Shown: piece by piece, positions 27,055 to 36,252 of the stretch
Numbering within the stretch: position 1 is the first letter of the stretch
How the letters are laid out: each line of letters begins with the position of its first letter
From: Methylococcus mesophilus
Lineage (GTDB): Bacteria; Pseudomonadota; Gammaproteobacteria; Methylococcales; Methylococcaceae
DNA: 64,000 nt
Assembly: GCF_026247885.1 (NCBI RefSeq)
Contig: NZ_CP110921.1
Coordinates: 2,351,001-2,415,000 of the forward strand
Direction: 5' to 3'
Position numbers and translations under genes: made by a program
The notes under the pieces: model-generated
What the model saw: only the letters and a program-made list of their open reading frames with translations
The model's database searches: none
Told to the model about the DNA's origin: nothing

Positions 27055-28737
27055 TCAAGCCGCCTGCTTGGCCGGTTCGTTGACCGAGCCCGGGCGCCAG
27101 TCTTCGATGCTGTCGAGGATGCCGGCGATCGTTCCGGTGCAACCGGTGCAGCCGCTGCCAGCGTGGGTGCGCTCGGTAACAGCCTCGACGCTGTCCAGCC
27201 CGTGTTCGAGGATGGCATCCTCGATGGCGCCCCGGTCCACTGCCTTGCACTTGCAGATGCGGGCGGAACGGCGCTGCGCCTTGGCCAGCTCCGGATCGGC
27301 GGCCAGGGCGGCGGCTTCGGCGGCGATAGCCGCATCGGCCCGCTCTTCCCAGGTGGTTTCCTCCCAGGGCGCGCGCTTCCTCACCTGCTCCCACACGGGG
27401 TTGGCCAGGGCCTTGTCGATTTCCTTGACCAGTTCGACCATGCCCACATAGCCCATGTAGGCGTGATGGCGCTCCTGGTTGATGTCCAGCCAGGGCATCT
27501 TGGCCTTGAGGGCGATGAACTGGGAGCGCCCGCCCGACAGCATGATGTCGGCCTTGGCATCCTTCAGCATCTTGTACATTTCGCGCGGGCTCATATCGTC
27601 GATCATATGCGCATCCTCGCCCATGAGTTCCTTGATGCGCTCCTTGTCTTCCTTGGTCGATTTCTTGACGCTGGTGCCGACCAGTTCGAGCCCGGCCTCC
27701 TGCAGCGCAGCGACCACCGACCAGGATTTCACACCGCCGGTGATGAGCAACACCTTCTTGCCCGCCAGGCGCTGTTTGTAGGGTTCGATGCCAGCCCAGG
27801 CGCGCGCTTCTTCGCGGGCGATCAGGGCTTCGGTGCGCTCCATCAGTTCGGCCGGCGCGCCGCGCTCGATCAGGAATTGGGAGATTTCGCGCAGCGCGTC
27901 GCTGGTGTCCTCGATGCCGTAGAACGATCCTTCGAAGAAGGGGATGCCGTAGCGCTCCTCCATCTTGCGGGCAATGTTGATCATGGATTTGGAGCAGACC
28001 ATCATCGCCGCCTTGGCGCGATGCGAACAGGCCACGTCATGGTATTTGGCGTCACCCGAGATGCAGCACAGGATGCGGATGCCCAACTCGTCCAACAGCG
28101 GCTTGACCTGCCACAGTTCGCCGGACAGGTTGTACTCCCCGATGATGTTGATGTCGTAGGGCGTGGTGTATTCGGGTTCCTCAGTGCCGATGACGTGGTC
28201 GAGGATCGCCTCGCCGGCCAGCTTGTTGCCGAGATTCTTGGGGCCGACGAAGCCGGGCGAATTGACCGGGATCACCGGCTTGCCGAATTTCTTCGACGCC
28301 GCCTTGCAGACCGCGTCGATGTCGTCGCCGATCATCGCCGGCACGCAGGTCTGGTAGACGAAGACTGCGGGGGGATCGTATTTCTCGATGATTTCCTTCA
28401 CCGACTTGTACAGCCGCTTCTCGCCGCCGAACACCACGTCGGTTTCGTTGATGTCGGTAGTGAAGCCGGTGCGCCAGAGATTGGAGCCGGACGATTTCGA
28501 GCCGCGGTTATCCCAGGAATTGCCCTCGCAGGCGATGGGGCCGTGCACCAGATGGGCCACGTCGGTGATCGGCTGCAGAGCGATCTTGGCGCCGTCGAAG
28601 GCGCAACCGCCGGCGGCCCCGCCCGGCTGGAGTTGCTTGGTGCAGCCCTTCTTGCGCTCCTTCTCGGACTTGCCCTGGTTCTTGCCGCAACCGGGCTCGT
28701 TGAAAACGTCCTGAATCTTGCTCGATACGCTGCTCAT
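27055..28737 (-). CDS. nifE: FeMo-co scaffold subunit NifE with C-terminal BFD-like domain
   Basis: A 560-residue protein. Residues 1-470 are NifE, the alpha-like scaffold subunit: GCAFDGAKIALQPITDVAHLVHG, CVPAMIGDDIDAVC, and SGGRSQFIALK. NifE is usually about 470 residues long. Here an Ala-rich linker leads to an extra domain at about 493-548 with C-x-C (Cys495, Cys497), then 32 residues, then C-x2-C (Cys530, Cys533). This spacing and the AGSGC phrase match the central BFD-like [2Fe-2S] domain of NifU. No frameshift or stop separates the parts. It probably binds a cluster that serves NifEN; the biochemical role is not shown. Confidence 0.93.
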   Translation of the reverse strand: MSSVSSKIQDVFNEPGCGKNQGKSEKERKKGCTKQLQPGGAAGGCAFDGAKIALQPITDVAHLVHGPIACEGNSWDNRGSKSSGSNLWRTGFTTDINETDVVFGGEKRLYKSVKEIIEKYDPPAVFVYQTCVPAMIGDDIDAVCKAASKKFGKPVIPVNSPGFVGPKNLGNKLAGEAILDHVIGTEEPEYTTPYDINIIGEYNLSGELWQVKPLLDELGIRILCCISGDAKYHDVACSHRAKAAMMVCSKSMINIARKMEERYGIPFFEGSFYGIEDTSDALREISQFLIERGAPAELMERTEALIAREEARAWAGIEPYKQRLAGKKVLLITGGVKSWSVVAALQEAGLELVGTSVKKSTKEDKERIKELMGEDAHMIDDMSPREMYKMLKDAKADIMLSGGRSQFIALKAKMPWLDINQERHHAYMGYVGMVELVKEIDKALANPVWEQVRKRAPWEETTWEERADAAIAAEAAALAADPELAKAQRRSARICKCKAVDRGAIEDAILEHGLDSVEAVTERTHAGSGCTGCTGTIAGILDSIEDWRPGSVNEPAKQAA

Positions 28738-28770
28738 ACCCCACCTCCACGACTACGCATATCCGGGTCA

Positions 28771-28786
28771 TGCAGAGGCCGTGCCA
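28771..28786 (-). promoter_or_regulatory. Sigma-54 (-24/-12) promoter before nifE
   Basis: Read leftward, TGGCACGGCCTCTGCA matches the -24 TGGCAC perfectly and the -12 element as CTGCA, with correct GG-GC spacing. It lies 33 bases before the nifE start, and NifA sites lie 56 and 86 bases farther upstream. Confidence 0.8.
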
Positions 28787-28841
28787 CAAGCTCATTCGAT
28801 TGATATAGAACGTTTTTCCCGGCATGGAACGCAATTCATCC

Positions 28842-28857
28842 TGTAACCTTGCGAACA
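28842..28857. promoter_or_regulatory. NifA upstream activator site for nifE
   Basis: TGT-AACCTTGCGA-ACA is a perfect TGT-N10-ACA match, placed 56 bases upstream of the nifE -24 element. Confidence 0.7.
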
Positions 28858-28871
28858 AACTGCGGGGCAAA

Positions 28872-28887
28872 TGTAAGGAAGCACACA
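28872..28887. promoter_or_regulatory. Second NifA site for nifE
   Basis: TGT-AAGGAAGCAC-ACA lies exactly 30 bases from the first site, about three helical turns, so two NifA dimers could bind the same DNA face. Confidence 0.7.
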
Positions 28888-28913
28888 ACACCGGAACTCG
28901 GGCACGCCAAGTG

Positions 28914-28926
28914 CGTCAAATTGACG
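28914..28926. promoter_or_regulatory. Candidate operator of the toxin-antitoxin pair
   Basis: A perfect inverted repeat CGTCAA-A-TTGACG lies 35 bases before the antitoxin start. Ribbon-helix-helix antitoxins usually bind such short palindromes to repress their own operon. The right arm TTGACG could also serve as a -35 element. Confidence 0.5.
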
Positions 28927-28960
28927 TACAATCGCTCGAGTTCGTTAGAGAGACGCCACC

Positions 28961-29215
28961 ATGACCACCGAATCCGCCCGCATCAACCTCCGCACCAGCC
29001 CCGAGGCAAAAGCCCTGATCGAACGCGCCGCCGCGATGATGGGCACCACCGTGTCCGGCTTCATGCTGCAGAACGCCTACGAGGCCGCGCGTCGGATCGT
29101 GGCCGACAACGATACCCTGCTGCTTTCCCAGCAGGCGTTCGAGGCTTTCGTCAGCGCCTGCGAAAATCCTGATGAACCGAACGAGGCGCTACGCGCTCTG
29201 ATGGCGCGGCGCTGA
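28961..29215 (+). CDS. DUF1778 (TacA-type) antitoxin
   Basis: An 84-residue DUF1778 protein: SARINLRTSPEAKALIERAAAMMGTTVSGFML forms the ribbon-helix-helix, and the C-terminal part with FEAFVSACENPDEPNEAL is the toxin-neutralising tail. TacA antitoxins bind and inhibit a GNAT toxin and repress the operon. The partner gene follows immediately. A gene in this orientation interrupts the otherwise leftward nif genes. Confidence 0.9.
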   Translation: MTTESARINLRTSPEAKALIERAAAMMGTTVSGFMLQNAYEAARRIVADNDTLLLSQQAFEAFVSACENPDEPNEALRALMARR

Positions 29216-29761
29216 ATGGGCCGGCACATCGAATTGCTGGATCGGCGCCATCGCCGTGACGGTTTCGACTGTGGCCATGCCGCGCTCAACGATTTCCTCC
29301 TCCGGCACGCGGGCCAACTGCAGCGTCGAGGCTTCGGGAAAACCTATGTCGCGCTGGCCGGAAACAGCTTCGATGTCGTCGGATTTGTCACGGTAAGCGT
29401 GGGGCAAGTAGCGGCGCAAGCCCTGCCTGGCAGCCTGAAGCTACCCCGTCATCCCGCCCCCATCCTGCGGATCGGACGTCTTGCCGTCGATCGAAGGGAA
29501 CAGGACAACGGGTACGGCCAGGATTTGCTTGCCTTCGCTCTTCACTTGGCGCTGGAATTTTCGGTCCGTGTCGGCTTGTATGCCGTCGTGGTGGACGCCA
29601 AAGACGACAAGACGGCGGGGTTTTATCGGCGACTGGGCTTCGTGCCGACGCGGGACGATGCCTTGTGCCTGTTTCTGCCCTTGTCCTCGCTGGCGAAAGC
29701 GAAGGCGCAGCAGGACCTCGTCTCCGGCGCGGGCATTGAAGAACAATCGGCGAAGCGATAA
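29216..29761 (+). CDS. GNAT acetyltransferase toxin (TacT-type)
   Basis: A 181-residue GNAT-fold acetyltransferase. The acetyl-CoA-binding motif is QDNGYGQDLL near residue 95, and the C-terminal TAGFYRRLGF with VP is the usual core. TacT toxins acetylate the amino group of charged tRNA and stop translation. The ATG follows the antitoxin TGA directly, so the genes are coupled. The pair probably maintains itself in the chromosome and is unrelated to nitrogen fixation in sequence. Confidence 0.88.
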   Translation: MGRHIELLDRRHRRDGFDCGHAALNDFLLRHAGQLQRRGFGKTYVALAGNSFDVVGFVTVSVGQVAAQALPGSLKLPRHPAPILRIGRLAVDRREQDNGYGQDLLAFALHLALEFSVRVGLYAVVVDAKDDKTAGFYRRLGFVPTRDDALCLFLPLSSLAKAKAQQDLVSGAGIEEQSAKR

Positions 29762-29778
29762 TCCCCTGCGGCGGGGAA

Positions 29779-29802
29779 CGCCGGCGGCTCTGTCCGCCGG
29801 CG
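29779..29802. terminator. Hairpin between convergent genes
   Basis: A 9-bp GC-rich stem (cgccggcgg/ccgccggcg) with a 6-base loop lies between the stops of the toxin gene and the FeSII gene. It could end transcription from either side; a T-run is not obvious. Confidence 0.55.
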
Positions 29803-29831
29803 GTGTTACCGGATGAATCCAGCTCCGCACA

Positions 29832-30200
29832 TCAGACGACGCCGGGCTCACCGCTGAATTTGACCAGGATATCCTCGTCCCGGACGATGTACTGGCAGGC
29901 CAGGCGATAGCGCGGCGGCTTGTCGTTGACGACCGCTTCTTCGATCTCCGCCTTGGAGAGCTTTCCCGCCGCCACCAGGGTGGCACGCTCCTTCTCGGTG
30001 AGATCCTGCGCCATGAAGGGCTTGTCCGACAGCGACACCACTTCCATCACACAGGAACCGCAGTTGCCGTCCTCGCACTCGAAGGGCAGCGGAATCTTGT
30101 TTTTTTGCGCCACCTTCAGGAGGGTGTCCGTGTCGCCGGCCACCGCGTAGACGGTCACGTCCTTCGGCAAAAGCGGGGAGGAAAAAGTCACGTTAGCCAT
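29832..30200 (-). CDS. Shethna protein II-type ferredoxin (FeSII)
   Basis: A 122-residue [2Fe-2S] ferredoxin that closely resembles, from memory, Azotobacter FeSII, including the same length. It has the C-x4-C-x2-C motif FECEDGNCGSC near residues 41-50 and the closing YRLACQYIVRDEDILVKFSGEPG. FeSII binds the two nitrogenase components on oxidation and locks them into an inactive, oxygen-tolerant complex. The location just downstream of nifHDK fits such a job. A Lys/Asp-rich loop (LTEKERATLVAAGKLSKAEIEEAV) is the region implicated in that binding. Confidence 0.85.
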   Translation of the reverse strand: MANVTFSSPLLPKDVTVYAVAGDTDTLLKVAQKNKIPLPFECEDGNCGSCVMEVVSLSDKPFMAQDLTEKERATLVAAGKLSKAEIEEAVVNDKPPRYRLACQYIVRDEDILVKFSGEPGVV

Positions 30201-30322
30201 GTTGTTGTCCTTGATTGACCAGTTTGAAAGAAAACCGAGCTGCCTGGGTGAATCCGGTGCTCGCCAATCAGTTTATCGGAAATAACCATACTTTTCGTGA
30301 CGTATTTGCACCCTCTCGCGCA

Positions 30323-30368
30323 GCCATTGCGCTGCCCTGCCGGAAACCGGCCAGGGCAGCGCAATGGC
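30323..30368. terminator. Long hairpin downstream of nifK
   Basis: Arms gccattgcgctgccctg and cagggcagcgcaatggc, with an inner CCGG/CCGG stem and AAA loop, form an almost unbroken stem of 21 pairs. It lies beyond the nifK stop in the direction of transcription, so it may end the nifHDK transcript or protect its 3' end. No strong T-run follows. Confidence 0.6.
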
Positions 30369-30451
30369 TTGCGAACCGACCTTTTCCGGCCTGCCGCGCT
30401 GATGAAGGGGGCACCAGCGCGGACAGGAGGAAAAGACCTACGTGCCGCGAA

Positions 30452-32011
30452 TCAGCGAATGATGTCGAAGCTGTAGTCGGTTTTGGCGGGAATGTTGGTG
30501 TTGGCATCGATCGCATCGAACATGCGATCAAGGATCCAGACCAGAACATTCAGGCCGCCCTGATAGCCCCACACCGGGTAGCGGTGCTTGTGGTGGCGAT
30601 CGAAGATCGGGAAGCCGATGCGGATCAGCGGGGTACCGGTGTCGCGCTCCAGGTACTTGCCGTAGGTGTTGCCGATCAGGAAGTCGACCGGATCGGTGAA
30701 CAGCAGCGAGCGCATATGCCACAGATCCTTGCCCGGATAGACCTTGCAGTTCTTGCCGAACGGCGAGGAGTCGAACAGTTCCTGCATCTTCTTTTCCCAG
30801 GCCTTGCCGCCGTTGGTGGCGAGGACGTGGGTCGGCTCCGCACCGAGTTCCAGCAGGAATTCCGCCAGGCCGTAGCACAGGTCGGGATCGCCGTAGATGG
30901 CGAACTTCTGGCCGTGGATATGGGCAGTGGAGTCCGCGATGGCGTCCACCAGACGGCCGCGCTCCTTCTCCAGCTCGGCCGGGATCGCCTTGCCGGTCAG
31001 GCGCGAAATTTCCATCAGGAACTTGTCTGTCCCCCTCACGCCGATCGGATGATTGAGAGCGACGACTTCCTGACCGTGCTCGGCGATGAACGGCAGCGTC
31101 TTCTCCGTGCAGAATTCCTGCATCGAGATGGTGGCCTTGGCGTGCAGCGAATCGGCCGCCTGCTCCAGGGTGGTGCCGCCGTCGTACATGCGGAACTCAC
31201 CGTCGGTCGGGGTGTCCCATACGTCACTGTTGTCGCCGATGATGGTGTAGTCAATGCCGAACAGGCCGAAAATGCGCTTGATTTCGCGCAGGTTGCCCAC
31301 GGTGTAGCCATCGAAACCGCCGAGGAAGTTGATTGAATCGTTCGGCTGGCGCACCAGCGGCTCGACGGTGCCGGATTTGCCGTCCCAGAAGTGCTGCAGG
31401 ATGCCCTTCATGACGTTGTCGTAGCCGGTGATGTGGCTGCCAACGAAGGCCGGAGTATGGGCGAAAGGCACGTCGTATTCGGCAGGGATGCTGCCCTTTT
31501 CCTTGGAGGTCTTGATGAACGCGTTCAAGTCGTCGCCGATCACTTCCGCCATACAGGTGGTGGAGACCGCAATCATCTTCGGCTTGTACATGTTGTAGGT
31601 GTTCGCCAGGCCGTCGATCATGTTGTTCAGGCCGCCGAAAACCGCCGCATCTTCCGTCATCGACGAAGACACACAGGACGTCGGCTCCTTGAAGTGGCGG
31701 CTGAAGTGCGAACGGTAGTAAGCCACACAACCCTGCGAGCCATGAACGAAGGGAATGGTGCCTTCGAAGCCGACAGCTGCAAACACCGCGCCCAGCGGCT
31801 GGCAAGCCTTGGCGGGGTTTACGACCAACGCTTCACGGGCAAAGTTCTTTGCCTGGTATTCCTCGGTCTTGGCCCATTCGCGCACCTCTTCGACCTGCTG
31901 GTCGGGGGGCATGAATTCAAACTCTTTTCTCTTGTTCTCGAACAGATTGACGTATTCCGGTTCGCGGAACAGGTTGAAATGATCGAGAACCTTTTCTGCA
32001 TTCTGACTCAT
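30452..32011 (-). CDS. nifK: Nitrogenase MoFe protein beta chain NifK
   Basis: A 519-residue beta subunit. P-cluster ligands are visible as Cys in [18 protein letters not shown] and [12 protein letters not shown], with the bridging Ser region in [11 protein letters not shown]. The long N-terminal arm typical of group I NifK is present. It pairs with NifD to hold the P-cluster and FeMo-co. The 110-base gap after nifD contains a palindromic element. Confidence 0.97.
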   Translation of the reverse strand: MSQNAEKVLDHFNLFREPEYVNLFENKRKEFEFMPPDQQVEEVREWAKTEEYQAKNFAREALVVNPAKACQPLGAVFAAVGFEGTIPFVHGSQGCVAYYRSHFSRHFKEPTSCVSSSMTEDAAVFGGLNNMIDGLANTYNMYKPKMIAVSTTCMAEVIGDDLNAFIKTSKEKGSIPAEYDVPFAHTPAFVGSHITGYDNVMKGILQHFWDGKSGTVEPLVRQPNDSINFLGGFDGYTVGNLREIKRIFGLFGIDYTIIGDNSDVWDTPTDGEFRMYDGGTTLEQAADSLHAKATISMQEFCTEKTLPFIAEHGQEVVALNHPIGVRGTDKFLMEISRLTGKAIPAELEKERGRLVDAIADSTAHIHGQKFAIYGDPDLCYGLAEFLLELGAEPTHVLATNGGKAWEKKMQELFDSSPFGKNCKVYPGKDLWHMRSLLFTDPVDFLIGNTYGKYLERDTGTPLIRIGFPIFDRHHKHRYPVWGYQGGLNVLVWILDRMFDAIDANTNIPAKTDYSFDIIR

Positions 32012-32037
32012 GGCTTAACTCCTAAAAACGTCGGTTG

Positions 32038-32100
32038 GTAGGGTGCGCCCACCGGGCGCACCTTTGGAGCCTTGAACACGGTGCGCCAGGCGCACCCTAC
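32038..32100. repeat. Palindromic element in the nifD-nifK gap
   Basis: GTAGGGTGCGCC at 32038-32049 is mirrored exactly by GGCGCACCCTAC at 32089-32100, with internal partial repeats ccgggcgcacc and cggtgcgcc. It fits a REP-like element inserted between two genes whose products are needed in equal amounts. Confidence 0.7.
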
Positions 32101-32121
32101 TGACCTTTCTCCGGCTGCGGC

Positions 32122-33582
32122 TTAGGCAGCGCTCTTCCACGGGGCTTTGGTCAAACCCCAGACCGGGTTATTGATGGCCATGTCCATGTCCCTGGCGAAA
32201 ATGGCGAAGCCGTCATAACCGTGGTAAGGGCCGGAATAGTCCCAGGAATGCATCTGCCGGAACGGTACGCCCATCTTCTGGAACACATACTTTTCCTTGA
32301 TGCCGGAACCGACCAGGTCAGGCTGCACGGACTCGACGAACTTCTCGAACTCGTAGCCCGTGACGTCGTCGTAGATCAGCGTGCCGTCTTTGACGTAGTG
32401 CGTGGTGCGCTGGTAGTCGTCGTTATGGCCGAACTCGTAACCGGTGCCGACGATTTCCATGCCCAGATCCTCATAGGCGCCGATCACATGACGGGGACGC
32501 AGGCCGCCCACGTACAGCATGACCTTCTTGCCTTCCAGGCGCGGACGGTACTTGTCGATCACCGCCTGCATGAGAGGCTGGTACTTGGCGATGACGGCTT
32601 CTGCCTTTTCCTTGATGCTGTCGTCGAAGAAGCTGGCGATCTTCCGCAGCGATTCGGCGATCTTGGTCGGACCGAAGAAGTTGTACTCCACCCACGGCAC
32701 CCCATACTTCTCTTCCAGGTGGCGGGAGATGTAGTTCATCGAACGGTAGCAGTGCAGCACGTTCAGCTTGGCCTTCGGGGTGTTCTCCAGTTCGGCCAGC
32801 GAACCGTCGCCGGACCACTGGGCAATCACGCGCAGCCCCATTTCTTCCAGCAGGATGCGGGAAGACCAGGCATCGCCGCCGATGTTGTAGTCGCCGATGA
32901 TGGCCACATCGTAAGGCGTAGTCTGGAACTCGGGGTGCTTATCGCCGGCCTTGTCAAAGATCCAGTCGCGTACCGCGTCGTTGGCGATGTGGTGGCCCAA
33001 GGACTGGGACACACCGCGGAAACCTTCGCAACGCACGGGAACGATGGTATGGCCGTTGTATTCCTTGTTCTTTTTCTTGGAGACGGCTTCGATGTCGTCG
33101 CCAATCAAGCCGATCGGGCATTCCGACTGAACGGTGATGCCGTGATTCAGCGGGAACAGCTCCTGGATTTCGTCGATGATCTTTTCCAGCTTCTTGTCGC
33201 CGCCGAAGACGATGTCCTTCTCCTGGAAGTCGGAGGTGAACTGCATGGTGACGAAGGTATCGATGCCGGTGGTGCCGATGTAATAGTTGCGGCGCGACGC
33301 CCAGGAGTACTGGCCGCAGCCGACCGGACCGTGGCTGATGTGAATCATGTCTTTGATCGGACCCCAGACCACGCCCTTGGAACCAGCATAGGCGCAGCCG
33401 CGGATGGTCATGACGCCGGGGACCGACTTGATGTTGGACTTGACCCCGCAGTCGGGCTTGCCTTCTTCGAAGGTGCCAAGATGTTTGGCTCGGCGCTTGG
33501 CCGTCTTGTCGGGGTAAACCTCAAGAACCTCCTTGATGAGATCCTTGTTTCTCTGCTTGACTTGCTCAACTGTGAGGCTCAT
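32122..33582 (-). CDS. nifD: Nitrogenase MoFe protein alpha chain NifD
   Basis: A 486-residue alpha subunit. P-cluster cysteines lie in [19 protein letters not shown] and [12 protein letters not shown]. The FeMo-co ligands are the Cys in [10 protein letters not shown] and the His in [12 protein letters not shown]. Length and all motifs are standard. It follows nifH by 95 bases in the usual H-D-K order. Confidence 0.97.
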   Translation of the reverse strand: MSLTVEQVKQRNKDLIKEVLEVYPDKTAKRRAKHLGTFEEGKPDCGVKSNIKSVPGVMTIRGCAYAGSKGVVWGPIKDMIHISHGPVGCGQYSWASRRNYYIGTTGIDTFVTMQFTSDFQEKDIVFGGDKKLEKIIDEIQELFPLNHGITVQSECPIGLIGDDIEAVSKKKNKEYNGHTIVPVRCEGFRGVSQSLGHHIANDAVRDWIFDKAGDKHPEFQTTPYDVAIIGDYNIGGDAWSSRILLEEMGLRVIAQWSGDGSLAELENTPKAKLNVLHCYRSMNYISRHLEEKYGVPWVEYNFFGPTKIAESLRKIASFFDDSIKEKAEAVIAKYQPLMQAVIDKYRPRLEGKKVMLYVGGLRPRHVIGAYEDLGMEIVGTGYEFGHNDDYQRTTHYVKDGTLIYDDVTGYEFEKFVESVQPDLVGSGIKEKYVFQKMGVPFRQMHSWDYSGPYHGYDGFAIFARDMDMAINNPVWGLTKAPWKSAA

Positions 33583-33677
33583 TTTCAGCTCCTGATTGAG
33601 TTAGTGAAAAACGACCGGAAGGCCAAGAGGCGGTGTGCGGCGTTAAAAGCCCGCACACCGCCGTGCCGCCAGTCTCC

Positions 33678-34616
<939 letters not shown>

Positions 34617-34710
34617 TCACGCTCGGCTTACCGCGGAGCAGGGCGCTTTCTTTTTCTTATTCTTGTCGCCACCACTTTTGCGGCAGTGAACACTGCACGC
34701 TTATCTCCGA

Positions 34711-34726
34711 TGCAACCGGTGTGCCA
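34711..34726 (-). promoter_or_regulatory. Sigma-54 (-24/-12) promoter of nifHDK
   Basis: Read leftward, TGGCACACCGGTTGCA carries perfect TGGCAC and TTGCA boxes with the required spacing. It is the best sigma-54 match in the window and lies 152 bases before nifH, implying a long leader. Confidence 0.88.
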
Positions 34727-34805
34727 CACCTAAAATAAAAACATAATGGCTTGAAATATCTGGGGTTTAACCCCATTAGAAAGCTCCACACCGACCAGGG
34801 TGGGA

Positions 34806-34821
34806 TGTCCACAACACTACA
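34806..34821. promoter_or_regulatory. NifA upstream activator site 1, nifH/divergent gene
   Basis: TGT-CCACAACACT-ACA matches the NifA consensus. It is 80 bases upstream of the nifH -24 element and about 120 bases from the divergent -24/-12 element at 34941. Confidence 0.7.
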
Positions 34822-34834
34822 AAACCGCACTGCT

Positions 34835-34850
34835 TGTAGGGAACAACACA
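34835..34850. promoter_or_regulatory. NifA upstream activator site 2, nifH/divergent gene
   Basis: TGT-AGGGAACAAC-ACA lies 29 bases from site 1 and 91 bases before the divergent promoter, so both sites can act on either side. Confidence 0.7.
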
Positions 34851-34940
34851 AGCTGCCGTTCGCCCGCGACGCCGCCGCCCTTAGACTCAACCCGTTGAAA
34901 ATGCTGCTGGCGTGCTTAGCCGCACGAATCGTGCCCGTGC

Positions 34941-34956
34941 CGGCACATCGATTGCT
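34941..34956 (+). promoter_or_regulatory. Divergent sigma-54 promoter for the receiver-like gene block
   Basis: CGGCACATCGATTGCT has the GG and GC positions, one mismatch in TGGCAC and an intact TTGCT, and lies 115 bases before the ATG at 35071. It shares the NifA sites with nifH. Confidence 0.7.
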
Positions 34957-35070
34957 TAGATTTGAGTGAAGGTCTCCATACTTCACCGGGGCGTCGACGG
35001 CCCCGGTGAAGTTCTAAGGAGAACTCGCGCAACCGCCGACAGAACCGGCAACCTTTAATAGGAGAAGCCC

Positions 35071-35496
35071 ATGCAGATAGGCGTCGATAGTGAAAGAGCA
35101 GTAGACGACCGACGTGTCTTCGTCGTCGACGACGATGAAATCACCAGCGCCGCGCTGCAGTTCATGCTGCACGACGAGATCGAAACCCATGAGCTGAGCA
35201 GCCTCGAAGCCGCCTATGCCAAGGCCGTGGACTGGAAGCCCGCGGTACTGCTGCTGGGGTTGGGCATCGTCAAGGCCCGGGGCATCGAGGTGCTGGAAGA
35301 AATTCGCGCCCGGCTGGAGGACATCAAGATCATCGTGGTGACCGAGACCGCGACCGATCCCCTGGCGCAGCAATGCCTCAAGCAGGGTGCGAACTCCCTG
35401 CTGGCCAAACCCCTGACCATCGAAAAGGCGCGTCAGAAGGTGGACATGCAACTTGGCCGCAAGGTCAATCTGGCCATCCCCGTCGTCGTCACCTGA
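35071..35496 (+). CDS. Receiver-like protein lacking the phospho-acceptor Asp
   Basis: A 141-residue single-domain protein with the fold of a response-regulator receiver: the acidic pocket VFVVDDDE at residues 16-23, the Thr in IIVVTETATDP and the Lys in SLLAKPL (Lys113) are conserved. The phospho-acceptor Asp, expected in the LLLDL strand, is replaced: the sequence is LLLGLG with Gly63. It therefore cannot be phosphorylated at the normal site and is a pseudo-receiver. It is the first gene divergent from nifH, under a shared NifA region, with a GGAG ribosome site. It might bind a partner constitutively; the target is unknown. Confidence 0.8.
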   Translation: MQIGVDSERAVDDRRVFVVDDDEITSAALQFMLHDEIETHELSSLEAAYAKAVDWKPAVLLLGLGIVKARGIEVLEEIRARLEDIKIIVVTETATDPLAQQCLKQGANSLLAKPLTIEKARQKVDMQLGRKVNLAIPVVVT

Positions 35497-35511
35497 CCGG
35501 AGTCGCCGGAT

Positions 35512-35540
35512 CGAACTGCCGCACGGTTCTGGGCAGTTCG
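35512..35540. other. Hairpin after the receiver-like gene
   Basis: CGAACTGCC and GGCAGTTCG form a 9-bp stem with an 11-base loop in the 111-base gap. It may attenuate transcription. The downstream half also has a weak GG-N10-GC arrangement (35530-35545) that could be a poor -24/-12 element. Confidence 0.45.
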
Positions 35541-35607
35541 TTGCCTGTTGCGCGCCGTTTTAATGCAATAACGTCGATTTTTCGCAAACCAACATTTTAG
35601 GAGCGTC

Positions 35608-36195
35608 ATGACCACCATTAGCGAAACCCCCTTCGCCTCCCTGGAAAACGAAAACCGGCTGTTGAGCCCGGTCTTCAAAGGCGCCACCGCCCAGCCGGGT
35701 GTCTTCGGCTTCCGCGGGATGATCGCCTTGAAGTTCGCCCAGCAATTGAGCGACGAGGCTCGCCCGCCTGAAATCAAGTTCGACCAGGTGATGACCGTGG
35801 CGAAAGCCGGCGAATCCACCATCCCCTTCTTGGCGGGGGTGGCGCTGTCGCTGGAATATCTGGATCTGCTGCTGGACGTCCTGGGCGACAAGCTGTCCCC
35901 CACCGGCAAGTATTTCTTCTTTGCCGGCAACCTGGACATTTCCAAGCGCTACCAGATCACCCACCGCGGCGCCACGTTCTGGGTGCTGCCGTTGGACGAG
36001 GCGACCGTCTACAACGAACTGCTGGAGCTGTTCCGCATCGAAAAGAACGACCTGAAGAAGCTCGATACCGCCGGCAAACTGGTTGCCGTCGCGGATGCCG
36101 CGGCCAGCTTCGACGAGAAGTTCGACGTGATCAGCTTCGAGGAGGGCCTGAAGATCATGGGCCCGATCCGGATTCCGGACAACCGCCCGGTCTAA
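35608..36195 (+). CDS. Unknown 195-aa protein of the nifH-divergent block
   Basis: A soluble 195-residue protein starting MTTISETPFASLENENRLLSP. It contains a long hydrophobic helix region (FLAGVALSLEYLDLLLDVLG) and ends with GPIRIPDNRPV. No Cys and no known motif are present; I do not recognise it. It has a strong GGAG site and lies between the receiver-like gene and a Rieske ferredoxin gene, so it likely acts in the same NifA-driven set. Confidence 0.7.
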   Translation: MTTISETPFASLENENRLLSPVFKGATAQPGVFGFRGMIALKFAQQLSDEARPPEIKFDQVMTVAKAGESTIPFLAGVALSLEYLDLLLDVLGDKLSPTGKYFFFAGNLDISKRYQITHRGATFWVLPLDEATVYNELLELFRIEKNDLKKLDTAGKLVAVADAAASFDEKFDVISFEEGLKIMGPIRIPDNRPV

Positions 36196-36205
36196 TCCTT
36201 CAAAT

Positions 36206-36231
36206 GGAACGCCGTCCGTAGACGGCGTTCC
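36206..36231. terminator. Hairpin before the Rieske gene
   Basis: An 11-bp stem (ggaacgccgtc/gacggcgttcc) with loop CGTA lies 11 bases beyond the stop of the 195-aa protein gene. It lacks a T-run and is 22 bases from the next start, so partial termination or mRNA processing is more likely than a full stop. Confidence 0.55.
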
Positions 36232-36252
36232 CCTGCCCGGTAGGGATCAACC

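Noticed and set aside
25909-28803. 964-codon frame opposite nifE and nifN
   Set aside because: It is antisense to two clear nif genes and has no known motif; high GC gives long antisense frames.
30241-30260. Weak sigma-54-like match before FeSII
   Set aside because: Both boxes deviate (GGATTC and GGCA), and no TGT-N10-ACA lies in the spacer.
35530-35545. Possible -24/-12 element before the 195-aa protein gene
   Set aside because: The GG-N10-GC spacing fits, but the -24 box (TGGGCA) is poor, it overlaps a hairpin and no NifA site is near.
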